A DNA stretch of 64,000 nucleotides from Zoogloea sp. (GTDB taxonomy: Bacteria > Pseudomonadota > Gammaproteobacteria > Burkholderiales > Rhodocyclaceae). Each line of letters starts with the position of its first letter. Within the stretch, counting starts at the first letter, position 1. The stretch lies in NCBI RefSeq assembly GCF_028689785.1, contig NZ_JAQVCN010000022.1, positions 1-64,000 of the forward strand. Direction: 5' to 3'. The notes beneath the pieces were generated by a model, which was not told the origin of the DNA, made no database searches, and saw only the letters and a program-made list of their open reading frames with translations. This document shows positions 29,525 through 36,650 of this stretch, piece after piece. Made by a program: the position numbers and the translations under genes.

Positions 29525-30088
29525 ATGTCGACCAGCGGATCGCCCGGTGTCATCCCCGGCTTCGAGGACGCCGTCCTCGGGGCCGGGCTGACGCCTGCTG
29601 TCGAAGCGCTGATCGACAAGGCCGGCCGTGCCGGCATCGGTGACGAAGGCGCGCTGGAGATGCTGCTGCGGGCCCGCGCCCTGGCGCCGACGCACCCCGC
29701 GCCGCTGATCGCCCACTACCGCTTTCATTTCTACGCCAACCGCCTGCCCGAAGCCCGGGTCGTTGCGCTGGAGGCCGTCGCCCTGGCGGCGGCTCAGCTG
29801 GGCCTGCCTGCCGACTGGCGCGAGGTGCAACCCCTGGTGGCGTGGGGCCCCGGCCGCCTGGCCGAACTGCGTGCCCACGCAGTAGCCCCGCGCTTCTACC
29901 TGTTTGCCCTGAAAGGCTACGCCTACCTCAGCCTGCGCCTCGGCGAGGCGGAGGAGGGCGCGGCCGTGCTGGCCCTGCTTGAACAGCTCGACCCGACAGA
30001 CAGCCTCGGCCACCGGGTGCTCGGTGCGGTGCTGGCCCGGGCCGGGCGCGACGTGGATTACGACGAGCCCCTGGAGGCCGCGCCATGA
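29525..30088 (+). CDS. TPR-like nif-associated protein, paralogue of 7304-7867
   Basis: A 187-residue helical-repeat protein, the same length as its paralogue in the fix operon. Shared features: a helix with LLRARALAP, YRFHFYANRLPEAR (against YKFYFYRKRLEDAE), a central WREV, APRFYLFALKGYAYLSLRLG, and LLEQLDPTDSLGH. It overlaps the LRV gene by four bases (ATGA), implying coupled translation. Function unknown; a scaffold role in Fe-S or nitrogenase assembly is an inference from context. Confidence 0.75.
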   Translation: MSTSGSPGVIPGFEDAVLGAGLTPAVEALIDKAGRAGIGDEGALEMLLRARALAPTHPAPLIAHYRFHFYANRLPEARVVALEAVALAAAQLGLPADWREVQPLVAWGPGRLAELRAHAVAPRFYLFALKGYAYLSLRLGEAEEGAAVLALLEQLDPTDSLGHRVLGAVLARAGRDVDYDEPLEAAP

Positions 30089-30885
30089 ACACGGCTACCC
30101 GGGACACCGCCACGGGCTGGGCGCCGAACGAGCCGCCCAGCGTGGATTGGCTCGGGCGCAGCCTCGATTGCGGCAGCTGCGTCAATCAGGGCTTGCTGGC
30201 CGAGGGCAAGTGCCAACGGGCCTTCTCCTGCGTGTTCGATCGCTACGCCAAGCGCATCGACCGTTTCTTCCGCTGGAATCCGGGGCTGGCCAATGACTAT
30301 CTGGAGCACCCGTATTTTGAGGTGCGTGCCGTGGCCTCGCGCTCGGCCGACGTGTTTCGCCTGGTCGGGCTGATGCACGACCCGGATGAGACCGTGCGCC
30401 TGCACGTGGCCCTGCGCCTGCCCCAGCGCCTGTTGGCGGATCTGCGCAAGGATCCCGACCGGGAGGTGCGCATCCGGGTCGCCCAGCGCCTCGACGCCAG
30501 CATGCTGGTGGAGATGGCGGACGACCCGGACTACTTCGTGCGCAAGCTGGTGGCCCAGCGTCTGCCCCTGCCGCTCCTGCCGCGCATGGCGTCCGACCCC
30601 GACCAGGAAGTGCGCCTGGCTGTAGCGGCGCGCCTGCAGGTGCCGGCACTGCTGGCTATGCGCAACGACCCGGAGGTGGCCGTGCGGCGGGCGGTGGTCC
30701 ATCGCCTGCCGGTCGGCCTGCTGCCGGAAATGGCTGGGGACCCGGCCTGGGAGGTGCGCTGGGAGGTGGCCCAGTACGCCGATCCGGCCCTCGCCCGGCG
30801 TCTGCTTGTGGACGACGAAGCCGAAGTCCGCGACGCGGCCCGTGTGCGTCTGAACACCCTTGAATCGGAGGCCCGCCATGGGTGA
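30085..30885 (+). CDS. Leucine-rich-repeat-variant (LRV) Fe-S protein
   Basis: A 266-residue LRV protein. The N-terminal Fe-S region has Cys 29, 32, 43 and 49 (C-X2-C-X10-C-X5-C), the layout of the [4Fe-4S] domain in the Azotobacter vinelandii LRV protein. About seven 24-residue repeats follow, each starting D-P/D-D/E and containing V-R-x-x-V-A-x-R-L (for example DPDREVRIRVAQRLDASMLV). LRV repeats form a right-handed superhelix of alpha and 3-10 helices. Its biological role is unknown; nif linkage is conserved in Azotobacter. The nifZ start lies inside its 3' end. Confidence 0.88.
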   Translation: MNTATRDTATGWAPNEPPSVDWLGRSLDCGSCVNQGLLAEGKCQRAFSCVFDRYAKRIDRFFRWNPGLANDYLEHPYFEVRAVASRSADVFRLVGLMHDPDETVRLHVALRLPQRLLADLRKDPDREVRIRVAQRLDASMLVEMADDPDYFVRKLVAQRLPLPLLPRMASDPDQEVRLAVAARLQVPALLAMRNDPEVAVRRAVVHRLPVGLLPEMAGDPAWEVRWEVAQYADPALARRLLVDDEAEVRDAARVRLNTLESEARHG

Positions 30886-31219
30886 CATCTCCCGCGACAG
30901 TGACGTCATCGAGCTTGAAGGCCCGCCCCAGTTCGATTTTGGGGAGCGGGTGGTGAGCCGCTACAAGGTGCGCAACGACGGCACCTACCCCGGCAAGGAT
31001 GTGGGGGAGGTGCTGGTGAACAAGGGGGACGTGGGTTACGTCACCTCGGTGGGCACCTTCCTGCAGCAGTTCTACATCTATGCGGTCGAGTTCGTATCCA
31101 CCGGCCACAAGGTCGGCATGCGGGCCCGTGAAATCGTGTCCCTCGACAAGCTGCCGCCCCATGTCGCCGAAGCCCTCGGGGGGGACAAGGTGGCGCAGCA
31201 CGCCCATATCAAGGAGTAA
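30878..31219 (+). CDS. nifZ: NifZ, P-cluster maturation factor
   Basis: A 113-residue NifZ: FGERVVSRYKVRNDGTYPGK and GEVLVNKGDVGYVTSVGTFL, followed by FYIYAVEFVSTGHKVGMRAR. NifZ acts in maturing the second P-cluster pair of the MoFe protein. The ATG lies 8 bases inside the LRV gene, and the stop is 4 bases before a second NifZ-type gene. Confidence 0.93.
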   Translation: MGDISRDSDVIELEGPPQFDFGERVVSRYKVRNDGTYPGKDVGEVLVNKGDVGYVTSVGTFLQQFYIYAVEFVSTGHKVGMRAREIVSLDKLPPHVAEALGGDKVAQHAHIKE

Positions 31220-31223
31220 GACC

Positions 31224-31478
31224 ATGCTCGAACCGCGCGCACCAAAATACCAGTGGGGCCAGCAGGTCACCGCCACCACCGATCTGTTCAACGACGGCAG
31301 CCACCCCGAAGTGCCCGAGAACGAACTCATCGTGGCGGCCGGAACGGCCGGTGAAGTGGTGCAGATCGGGCATCACGAGGAGGCCAACATCCCCGTGTAC
31401 ATCGTTGAGTTCGGCGCCGCCGAGGGCCGCAGCGGGCGGGTGGTGGGCTGCCTTGAAGAGGAGCTGGCGGCGGCCTGA
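31224..31478 (+). CDS. Second, short NifZ-like protein
   Basis: An 84-residue protein with the NifZ fold pattern: YQWGQQVTATTDLFNDGSHP, AAGTAGEVVQIGHH and VYIVEFGAAEGRSGRVVGCL. Compared with the preceding NifZ it is shorter and diverged, keeping the G-x-x-V turn and the YIVEF strand. Tandem NifZ-domain genes suggest a split of a two-domain protein or a duplication. It starts 4 bases after nifZ. Confidence 0.85.
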   Translation: MLEPRAPKYQWGQQVTATTDLFNDGSHPEVPENELIVAAGTAGEVVQIGHHEEANIPVYIVEFGAAEGRSGRVVGCLEEELAAA

Positions 31479-31504
31479 GCGTCGCCCGCTGCGGAGGCCC
31501 GCCG

Positions 31505-31840
31505 ATGATCCGCCAAGCCAGCGTCACCGGGCCCGGCGAACTCGTCCGCCGACGCATCCTGCGGGAGCTTGAGGGCCGTAGCCGCTACCGCTACGTGCAG
31601 CCCGACGTGGTCTGGTGCGACGAAGGCTGGCAGATCACTAGCCCCTGCTGCTCCCGCAACGTGGCTCCCGATGGCGGCGTGATCGACATCGCCCGCCTGG
31701 AGCACCCCGAGCCGGATGTGTGGCGCCTGTATGCCCGCGATCACGTGGCCGGCAGCTGGTCGTGGCATGCCAGCGCGGCACGCATCGAGGAATTGCTGGC
31801 GCTGGTGGTGGACGATGCACATCGGGTGTTCTGGCCGTGA
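31505..31840 (+). CDS. DUF3024-like hypothetical nif protein
   Basis: A 111-residue soluble protein. The C-terminal half VWRLYARDHVAGSWSWH, then IEELLALVVDDAHRVFWP, resembles DUF3024 (an uncharacterised family with WRLYW and DPxxCFW-type motifs). A CPCC-like TSPCCSRN pair sits in the middle. It is the last gene before a 650-base repeat region and so probably the end of the nifB transcription unit. Function unknown; the family call is tentative. Confidence 0.65.
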   Translation: MIRQASVTGPGELVRRRILRELEGRSRYRYVQPDVVWCDEGWQITSPCCSRNVAPDGGVIDIARLEHPEPDVWRLYARDHVAGSWSWHASAARIEELLALVVDDAHRVFWP

Positions 31841-31904
31841 GGAGGGGGTGATGAGGCGAGTTTTGTTTGGTTGCGCCCGTGCGGTGGGGGATTTCCCGAT
31901 TGTT

Positions 31905-32420
31905 GCGTACCGTTGGCCGGGACTCGCCCCGGCGGGCGACCTTCTTCTTTGTTGCACGACAAAGAAGAAGGCAAGAAAGCGTGCCCCGCTGTCGCGCCCC
32001 CTTCGGGGGTTCCCTCCTTCCGGCAATACCGGGCGGGGTCTTCGCAAACTCGCCCTTCGGGCTCAGACATGCGAAGCCCTTTTTCCGCCCGTCATCACCT
32101 CCAGTCGGCACGCCAGAGGGGAGAGGAAATGCAGCTTACCAACGGTCAGTGCCAACCGTTCTTTCCGCAGGGGCTCGGTGTATCCGGAAAGCCCGTTCCG
32201 ATCCGCCGAGCAGCGCAGCAGCAGGCGGGGCCTTCCGGTGCGGCTGTCTGAGCCCGCAGGGCGAGTTCCGCACCGGCCGCCTGCTGGGAGCAGCGCAGGG
32301 GAGTCGGCCGCAGGCCGACCGGTGAGGCGGGTCGCCTTCTTTGCCTTCTTTCTTGGCGAAGCAAGAAAGAAGGTCGCCCGCCGGGGCGAGTCCCGGCCAA
32401 TGCAACTGATTTATCGGGAA
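31905..32420. repeat. Large inverted repeat with hairpin cores, no gene
   Basis: The 650-base gap between the DUF3024-like gene and nifS holds two inverted, imperfect copies of an element of about 165 bp. Copy A (about 31905-32075) contains GGCCGGGACTCGCCCCGG, then CTTCTTCTTTG...CAAAGAAGAAG, then CTCGCCCTTCGGGCTCAGAC. Copy B (about 32245-32420) contains the same items reversed, with the hairpin CCTTCTTTCTTG...CAAGAAAGAAGG. The palindromic cores could end transcription of the nifB operon. Open frames across it look like noise. This element type is common between proteobacterial genes as I remember, without a settled name. Confidence 0.75.
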
Positions 32421-32493
32421 AGCCTTGCAGCAAAGGCTCTGTCACTCGTAAGCCCGGGGGCAATGGCGTCCCCGCTGCCAATGTAAGCCCCCC

Positions 32494-33633
32494 ATGATCT
32501 ACCTGGACAACAACGCCACCACCCGCCCCCTGCCCGCCGTCGTGGCAGCCATGCACGAGGCCCTGACCCAGAGCTGGGGTAACCCCTCGTCCAAGCATGC
32601 AGCCGGCGAGCAGGCCCGCAGCCGGGTGAGCGAAGCCCGTGCCGCCGTCGCCCGGCTGCTGGGCGCCCAGCCGGCGGAGCTGGTGTTTACGTCCAGCGCC
32701 ACCGAGGCCAACGCGATGGCTCTGCACGCGGCCCTGGCTGTGCCGGGGGCGCCGCGCCGGCTGGTGCTGTCGGCCATCGAGCATTCCGGCCTCGTGCAGG
32801 TGGCCAAGGCCTTGGCCGGGCAGGGCGTGGAGATCCTGCGCCTGCCGGTGGATGAGCGCGGTGTGGTGCTCACCGACTCCCTGCCGGCCCTGCTCGAAGG
32901 CGGCGCGGCCCTGGTGTCGGTGATGGCGGCCAACAACGAAACCGGCGTGATCCAGCCGGTGGCCGAGGTGCTGCGGCTGGCGAGCGCGGCGGGTGTTCCG
33001 GTCCATGTGGATGCCACCCAGGCGGCGGGGCGCGTCCCGGTGGATTTTGCTGGCTTGGGGGCGCGCTTTCTCACGGCTTCGGCCCACAAGCTGCACGGCC
33101 CCAAGGGGGTGGGCGTGCTGGTGGTGAAAAAGGGCGCGCCCTTCGAGTCCCTGCTGCCCGGCTACCAGGAGCGCAAGCGCCGGGGCGGCACCGAGAACGT
33201 GCCCGGCATCGTCGGCTTTGGGGTCGCGGCCCGGCAGGCCGAGTCGGCCCTGGCCGACGCGCCGCGCATCGCCGCCCTGCGCGATGCCCTTGAGGCCGGC
33301 CTGGGCGAGGCCTTGCCGGGGTTGAGGGTGTTCGGCGCCGGTGCCCCGCGCCTGCCCAACACGGCCTGCATGGCCTTCGGGCTGCTCGATGCGGAGGTGG
33401 TGCTGCAACGCCTGGCACGCGCCGGCATCTGCGTATCCAGTGGTTCAGCCTGCAGCTCGGGGGGCTCCGAGCCTTCCCCGGTGCTGCTGGCCATGGGGGC
33501 AGAGGTGGCGGCCGTGCGTGCGGCGGTGCGCTTTTCCCTGTCTGCCGACACCACCCCCGCCGAGATCGCCTGCGTCGTCGAAACCCTGCAGGCCGCCCTG
33601 ACACCGCTGCTGGCCGAAGCCTCACGTGCATGA
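32494..33633 (+). CDS. nifS: NifS-type cysteine desulfurase
   Basis: A 379-residue PLP desulfurase, shorter than IscS. Motifs: MIYLDNNATTRPLPAVVAAM, VHVDATQAAGRVPVDF, the PLP lysine in TASAHKLHGPKGVGVLVVKK, RRGGTENVPG, and the active cysteine in CVSSGSACSSGGSEPSPVLL. YLDNNATT and RRGGTEN mark the NifS branch. It is a second desulfurase besides iscS, with no nifU beside it. It is followed by nifT (40-base gap). Confidence 0.9.
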   Translation: MIYLDNNATTRPLPAVVAAMHEALTQSWGNPSSKHAAGEQARSRVSEARAAVARLLGAQPAELVFTSSATEANAMALHAALAVPGAPRRLVLSAIEHSGLVQVAKALAGQGVEILRLPVDERGVVLTDSLPALLEGGAALVSVMAANNETGVIQPVAEVLRLASAAGVPVHVDATQAAGRVPVDFAGLGARFLTASAHKLHGPKGVGVLVVKKGAPFESLLPGYQERKRRGGTENVPGIVGFGVAARQAESALADAPRIAALRDALEAGLGEALPGLRVFGAGAPRLPNTACMAFGLLDAEVVLQRLARAGICVSSGSACSSGGSEPSPVLLAMGAEVAAVRAAVRFSLSADTTPAEIACVVETLQAALTPLLAEASRA

Positions 33634-33673
33634 CCCGTATCTGAACCCATTACTCAACTTCCGGAGCCCCACC

Positions 33674-33883
33674 ATGAAAGTCATGCTGCGCAATACCCCC
33701 CAGGGCCTGTCGGCCTACGTGCCCAAGAAGGATCTGGAAGAGCCCGTCGTCGCCCAGGAAACCGCCGGCCTGTGGGGCGGCACCATCACCCTGGCCAACG
33801 GCTGGGTGCTGGCCCTGCCCGAGATGGCCGCCGAAACCCGCCTGCCCATCACGGTCGAGGCGCGCAGGGTGGGAGGCGAATGA
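33674..33883 (+). CDS. nifT: NifT/FixU family protein
   Basis: A 69-residue NifT: MKVMLRNTPQGLSAYVPKKD, WGGTITLANGWVLALPEM. The family is found only in nif clusters and its function is unresolved; deletions have little effect in Klebsiella. The stop overlaps the start of the next gene (TGATG). The start follows CGGAG. Confidence 0.93.
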   Translation: MKVMLRNTPQGLSAYVPKKDLEEPVVAQETAGLWGGTITLANGWVLALPEMAAETRLPITVEARRVGGE

Positions 33884-34146
33884 TGGCCCTCACCCCTGAT
33901 GACCTCACCACCCTGGCCAGCCTCGGCACTACCGCGTCCGACGTCGCCACCCTGGCGGCCGAGGCCCGGGCCCGCTGGAGCGGCCTGCGTGTCACGGTAG
34001 TGGATGCCCTCGATGTGCGGGGGGAAACCCCGGCTCTCGAGACGGCATCCGCCAATGTCTTCCTCATGGGGTGCGACGGCCATTGCTGGTCGATGACCAC
34101 CGACCCCGCTGCCGCTGCCGGCCTCGTGCTGGCTGCCAGGAGCTGA
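33883..34146 (+). CDS. Small hypothetical nif protein
   Basis: An 87-residue soluble protein, MALTPDDLTTLASLGTTASD, with a C-terminal FLMGCDGHCWSMTTDP carrying a C-X3-C pair. Two adjacent ATGs exist (33880 and 33883); the second is preferred because GGGAGG sits about 6 bases before it. The gene is tightly packed between nifT and the DegT-like gene. It resembles small uncharacterised proteins of betaproteobacterial nif clusters, but no family can be named with confidence. Confidence 0.7.
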   Translation: MALTPDDLTTLASLGTTASDVATLAAEARARWSGLRVTVVDALDVRGETPALETASANVFLMGCDGHCWSMTTDPAAAAGLVLAARS

Positions 34147-34148
34147 TC

Positions 34149-35345
34149 ATGGATGCCGCCGTCACGCCCCAGGATGTGGAACATGACGAGGACTGGATAC
34201 TGCTGACCGACCCGGATGTCAGCGGCCGCGAACTGGAGCGGGTGATCCGCGCCCTGCGCAGCTCCCGCCTGTCGTCCGGCCCCTTGGTCGAGGAGTTCGA
34301 GGCCGAGTTTGCAGCCCACCACGGCCGTGCCTATGGCGTGGCCACCGCCAGCGGCACCATCGGCATGTGGCTGGCCCTGCGGGCCCTGGGCATCGGGCCA
34401 GGGGATGAAGTGGTGGCCTGCAGCTACGGCTGGCACCAGACGGCCCACGCCATCCTGCTCGCCGGGGCCACCCCCAACTTTGCCGAGATCGATTACTGGT
34501 CGGGCTGCATCTCGCCGTCGGCTGCGGCCGAGCGTATCGGGCCAAAGACCAAGGCCATCATCGGCAACAACTGCAACGGCCATCCGGCGGCCTGGAAAGC
34601 CCTGCGCCAGCTGGCCGAATCCCGCGGCGTGGCGCTGCTGGAAGATTCAACCGAGGCCATCGGCTCGCGCTACCTGGGCAAGCCGGTGGGCAGTTTCGGC
34701 GATCTGTCGGTGTTCGACTTCTCCCAGCCCGGTGCCTTGTGCTGCGGCGAGGGCGGCATGGTGCTTACCGATGATCCGCATCTGGCCACCGAACTACGCT
34801 ACCTGCGCGCCCATCGCCTGGCCGATCGCGCCTCCGTGTCCATCGGCAGCCGGGTGCCCTTGCAGGGCAGCATGAGCGACCTCACCGCCGCCCTGGGGCT
34901 GGCCCAGCTTGAGCGCATCGACGAGATCCTGGCCCGGCGCAAGCAGGTGGAGGCCTTTTACCGGGAGGAGATGCAGAGCTTCGAGGGCATCAAGCCGCCG
35001 TATCTGGGCCCCGACGTGGACGAGGTGCACTGGATGCTCTACGTGGTGCACCTGGGCGCCCGCTTCAGCGCCAGCTCCCGCGCCCAGATCGTCGATGACC
35101 TGGAAGCCGATCTCATCGAGGCTGCGCCCTTCAGCGCCCTCATGCACCAGCAGTTCGCCTATCAGGCCCTGGGCGAGGCCTACAACTGCAAACGCGGTTG
35201 CCTGAAGAACACCGAACGCATTGGCGACCGTTCCCTGGCGCTGCCCTTTTACGGGCAACTGGGCGCCGACGAGGTCAAGTTTCTGGTCAAGACGCTCAAG
35301 GACGCCTGCACCAACGTGGGCGCTGGCGCCGCGATTTACCTGTAA
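34149..35345 (+). CDS. DegT/DnrJ/EryC1-like protein lacking the PLP lysine
   Basis: A 398-residue fold-I aminotransferase homologue of the sugar-aminotransferase family. Conserved parts: LSSGPLVEEFEAEFAAHHGR, VATASGTIGMWLALRALGIG, GDEVVACSYGWHQTAHAILL, GNNCNGHPAAWKAL, LLEDSTEAIGSRYLGKPVGS and GEGGMVLTDD. The position of the Schiff-base lysine (FHxxKxxxxGEGG in active members) is Gly195 in FSQPGALCCGEGG, with two cysteines (198-199) before the GEGG. It is therefore probably not an aminotransferase. It starts 2 bases after the previous stop and is followed 18 bases later by a SIR2-like gene. A binding, sensor or Fe-S-related role is possible. Confidence 0.82.
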   Translation: MDAAVTPQDVEHDEDWILLTDPDVSGRELERVIRALRSSRLSSGPLVEEFEAEFAAHHGRAYGVATASGTIGMWLALRALGIGPGDEVVACSYGWHQTAHAILLAGATPNFAEIDYWSGCISPSAAAERIGPKTKAIIGNNCNGHPAAWKALRQLAESRGVALLEDSTEAIGSRYLGKPVGSFGDLSVFDFSQPGALCCGEGGMVLTDDPHLATELRYLRAHRLADRASVSIGSRVPLQGSMSDLTAALGLAQLERIDEILARRKQVEAFYREEMQSFEGIKPPYLGPDVDEVHWMLYVVHLGARFSASSRAQIVDDLEADLIEAAPFSALMHQQFAYQALGEAYNCKRGCLKNTERIGDRSLALPFYGQLGADEVKFLVKTLKDACTNVGAGAAIYL

Positions 35346-35363
35346 GACACCCGAGGTATCCCC

Positions 35364-36242
35364 ATGACAAGCACCCTTGTTGCACCTGCCGCCGCTCCCT
35401 CCGATATCCTGCCCGATGGCCTTCCCGCCAGCCTGGTTGAAGCCCTGGCCACCGGCAGCGTGGTGCCCTACCTGGGCCCCCGCGTGCTGGCCCTGGCGGC
35501 TGACTACGCTGTGCCGGCCACGCCGGAAGCCCTGGTGGCCCTGCTCACCGCGAAGAGCTCCGTCCCCCACAAGATTCGCAATCGGCTCACCCAGTCGGCC
35601 CAGTACATCGAGAACTTCAAGCATCGCAAGACGCTGGTCGGCTTGATGAACGAAGCCTTTGCCGCTGCGCCCAAGCCGGCACCCCTGCACGAATCCCTGG
35701 CCGGCTTCGGCTTTCCGCTGATCGTCGATGCCTGGTACGACGACGCCATGGCCGCCGCCCTGTCGGCCCATGCCCCCACCGGCAGCTGGGGGCAGGTCCA
35801 GGGGCTGGCCCAGTCCGAACATTTCGGCACCTGGACCGGCTGGTATGACGCCGCCGGCGCGGCCGTGCCCGACTGCAATCCGGACTGGAAGACCATCCTG
35901 TACAAGCCCATCGGGGCCCATGGCCCGGCCGGCAACTACCTGGTGTCGGATACGGATTACGTGGAAGTGCTCACCGAGATCGACATCCAGACCCCGATCC
36001 CGGTGGAAGTGCAGCGCCTGCGCGCCGGCCGCAACTTCCTGTTCGTCGGCTGCCGCTTCAACGATCAGCTGCCCCGCGCCTTCGCCCGCCAGATCATGAA
36101 GCGTTCGTCCGATCGCCACTGGGCGGTGCTCCCCGACGAGCCGACCCGCATGGAGGCGCGTTTTCTGGCCGAGCAGGGCATCGAGCGCATCCCCTTGCCC
36201 CTCGACGCTTTCGTTCCCGCCCTTCTCGCCCGCCTGGGTTGA
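35364..36242 (+). CDS. SIR2-like (SIR2_2 type) protein in the nif cluster
   Basis: A 292-residue protein with the Rossmann-type SIR2 pattern: GSVVPYLGPRVLAL (residues 31-44, against VPFLGAGxS), HESLAGFGFPLIVDAWYDDA (109-128), YKPIGAHGPAGNYLVSDTDY (against KLHG ... T.DY), and NFLFVGCRFNDQLPRAF near the end. In active SIR2 NADases the motif TNYDD has a catalytic Asn; here it is AWYDD, with Trp124. NAD binding may remain but catalysis is doubtful. SIR2-like domains are best known from sirtuins and phage-defence proteins. The nif setting, between the DegT-like gene and a ferredoxin, suggests a nitrogen-fixation accessory instead. Confidence 0.75.
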   Translation: MTSTLVAPAAAPSDILPDGLPASLVEALATGSVVPYLGPRVLALAADYAVPATPEALVALLTAKSSVPHKIRNRLTQSAQYIENFKHRKTLVGLMNEAFAAAPKPAPLHESLAGFGFPLIVDAWYDDAMAAALSAHAPTGSWGQVQGLAQSEHFGTWTGWYDAAGAAVPDCNPDWKTILYKPIGAHGPAGNYLVSDTDYVEVLTEIDIQTPIPVEVQRLRAGRNFLFVGCRFNDQLPRAFARQIMKRSSDRHWAVLPDEPTRMEARFLAEQGIERIPLPLDAFVPALLARLG

Positions 36243-36284
36243 AGGTCATCTGATTTTTTCATCCGCAAGCAAGAAGGAAGTTCC

Positions 36285-36581
36285 ATGGCTCAGCTCACCC
36301 TCCAGCCCTCCGGCAAGGCCGTCGACGTCGCCGCCGGCACAACGCTGCTCAGCGCCATCCTGGCTGCTGGCGAGCGCATCCACCACAAGTGCGACGGCAA
36401 GGCCCAGTGTGGCAGTTGCCACATCTTCATCCAGGAAGGCCGCAAGACCCTGCCGCGTATCCAGAGGCTCGAGAACGAGAAGCTCGACACCCTGGTCGGC
36501 GTCAGCAGCAAGTCGCGTCTGGCCTGTCAGACCCTGATGGGTGAAGAGCCGGTCACCATCGAGTTGCTCGGTTTCGTCTGA
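36285..36581 (+). CDS. [2Fe-2S] plant-type ferredoxin
   Basis: A 98-residue ferredoxin with CDGKAQCGSCHIFI (C-X5-C-X2-C) and the distal cysteine in SRLACQTLMGEEPVTIELL. It starts 42 bases after the SIR2-like gene, preceded by AGAAGGAAG, and is the last gene of the nifS-nifT series. It probably donates electrons in nitrogenase assembly or turnover. It differs from the isc Fdx and the Shethna-type ferredoxins elsewhere in the window. Confidence 0.9.
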   Translation: MAQLTLQPSGKAVDVAAGTTLLSAILAAGERIHHKCDGKAQCGSCHIFIQEGRKTLPRIQRLENEKLDTLVGVSSKSRLACQTLMGEEPVTIELLGFV

Positions 36582-36650
36582 ACCCGCGCCCGGGGTGCTC
36601 GGGACGTCAAAGCTTGTCCCATCCACCCCATCCGGCGGACACTCTCGCCC

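Noticed and set aside
31716-32486. A 256-codon plus-strand frame across the gap before nifS
   Set aside because: It runs straight through the inverted-repeat elements, overlaps the end of the DUF3024-like gene, and its translation has low-complexity Arg/Pro/Gly content.
34149-36242. DegT-like plus SIR2-like pair as a phage-defence system
   Set aside because: SIR2 domains do occur in defence, but both proteins lack key catalytic residues and sit tightly packed between nifT and a ferredoxin gene with nif-like codon use.
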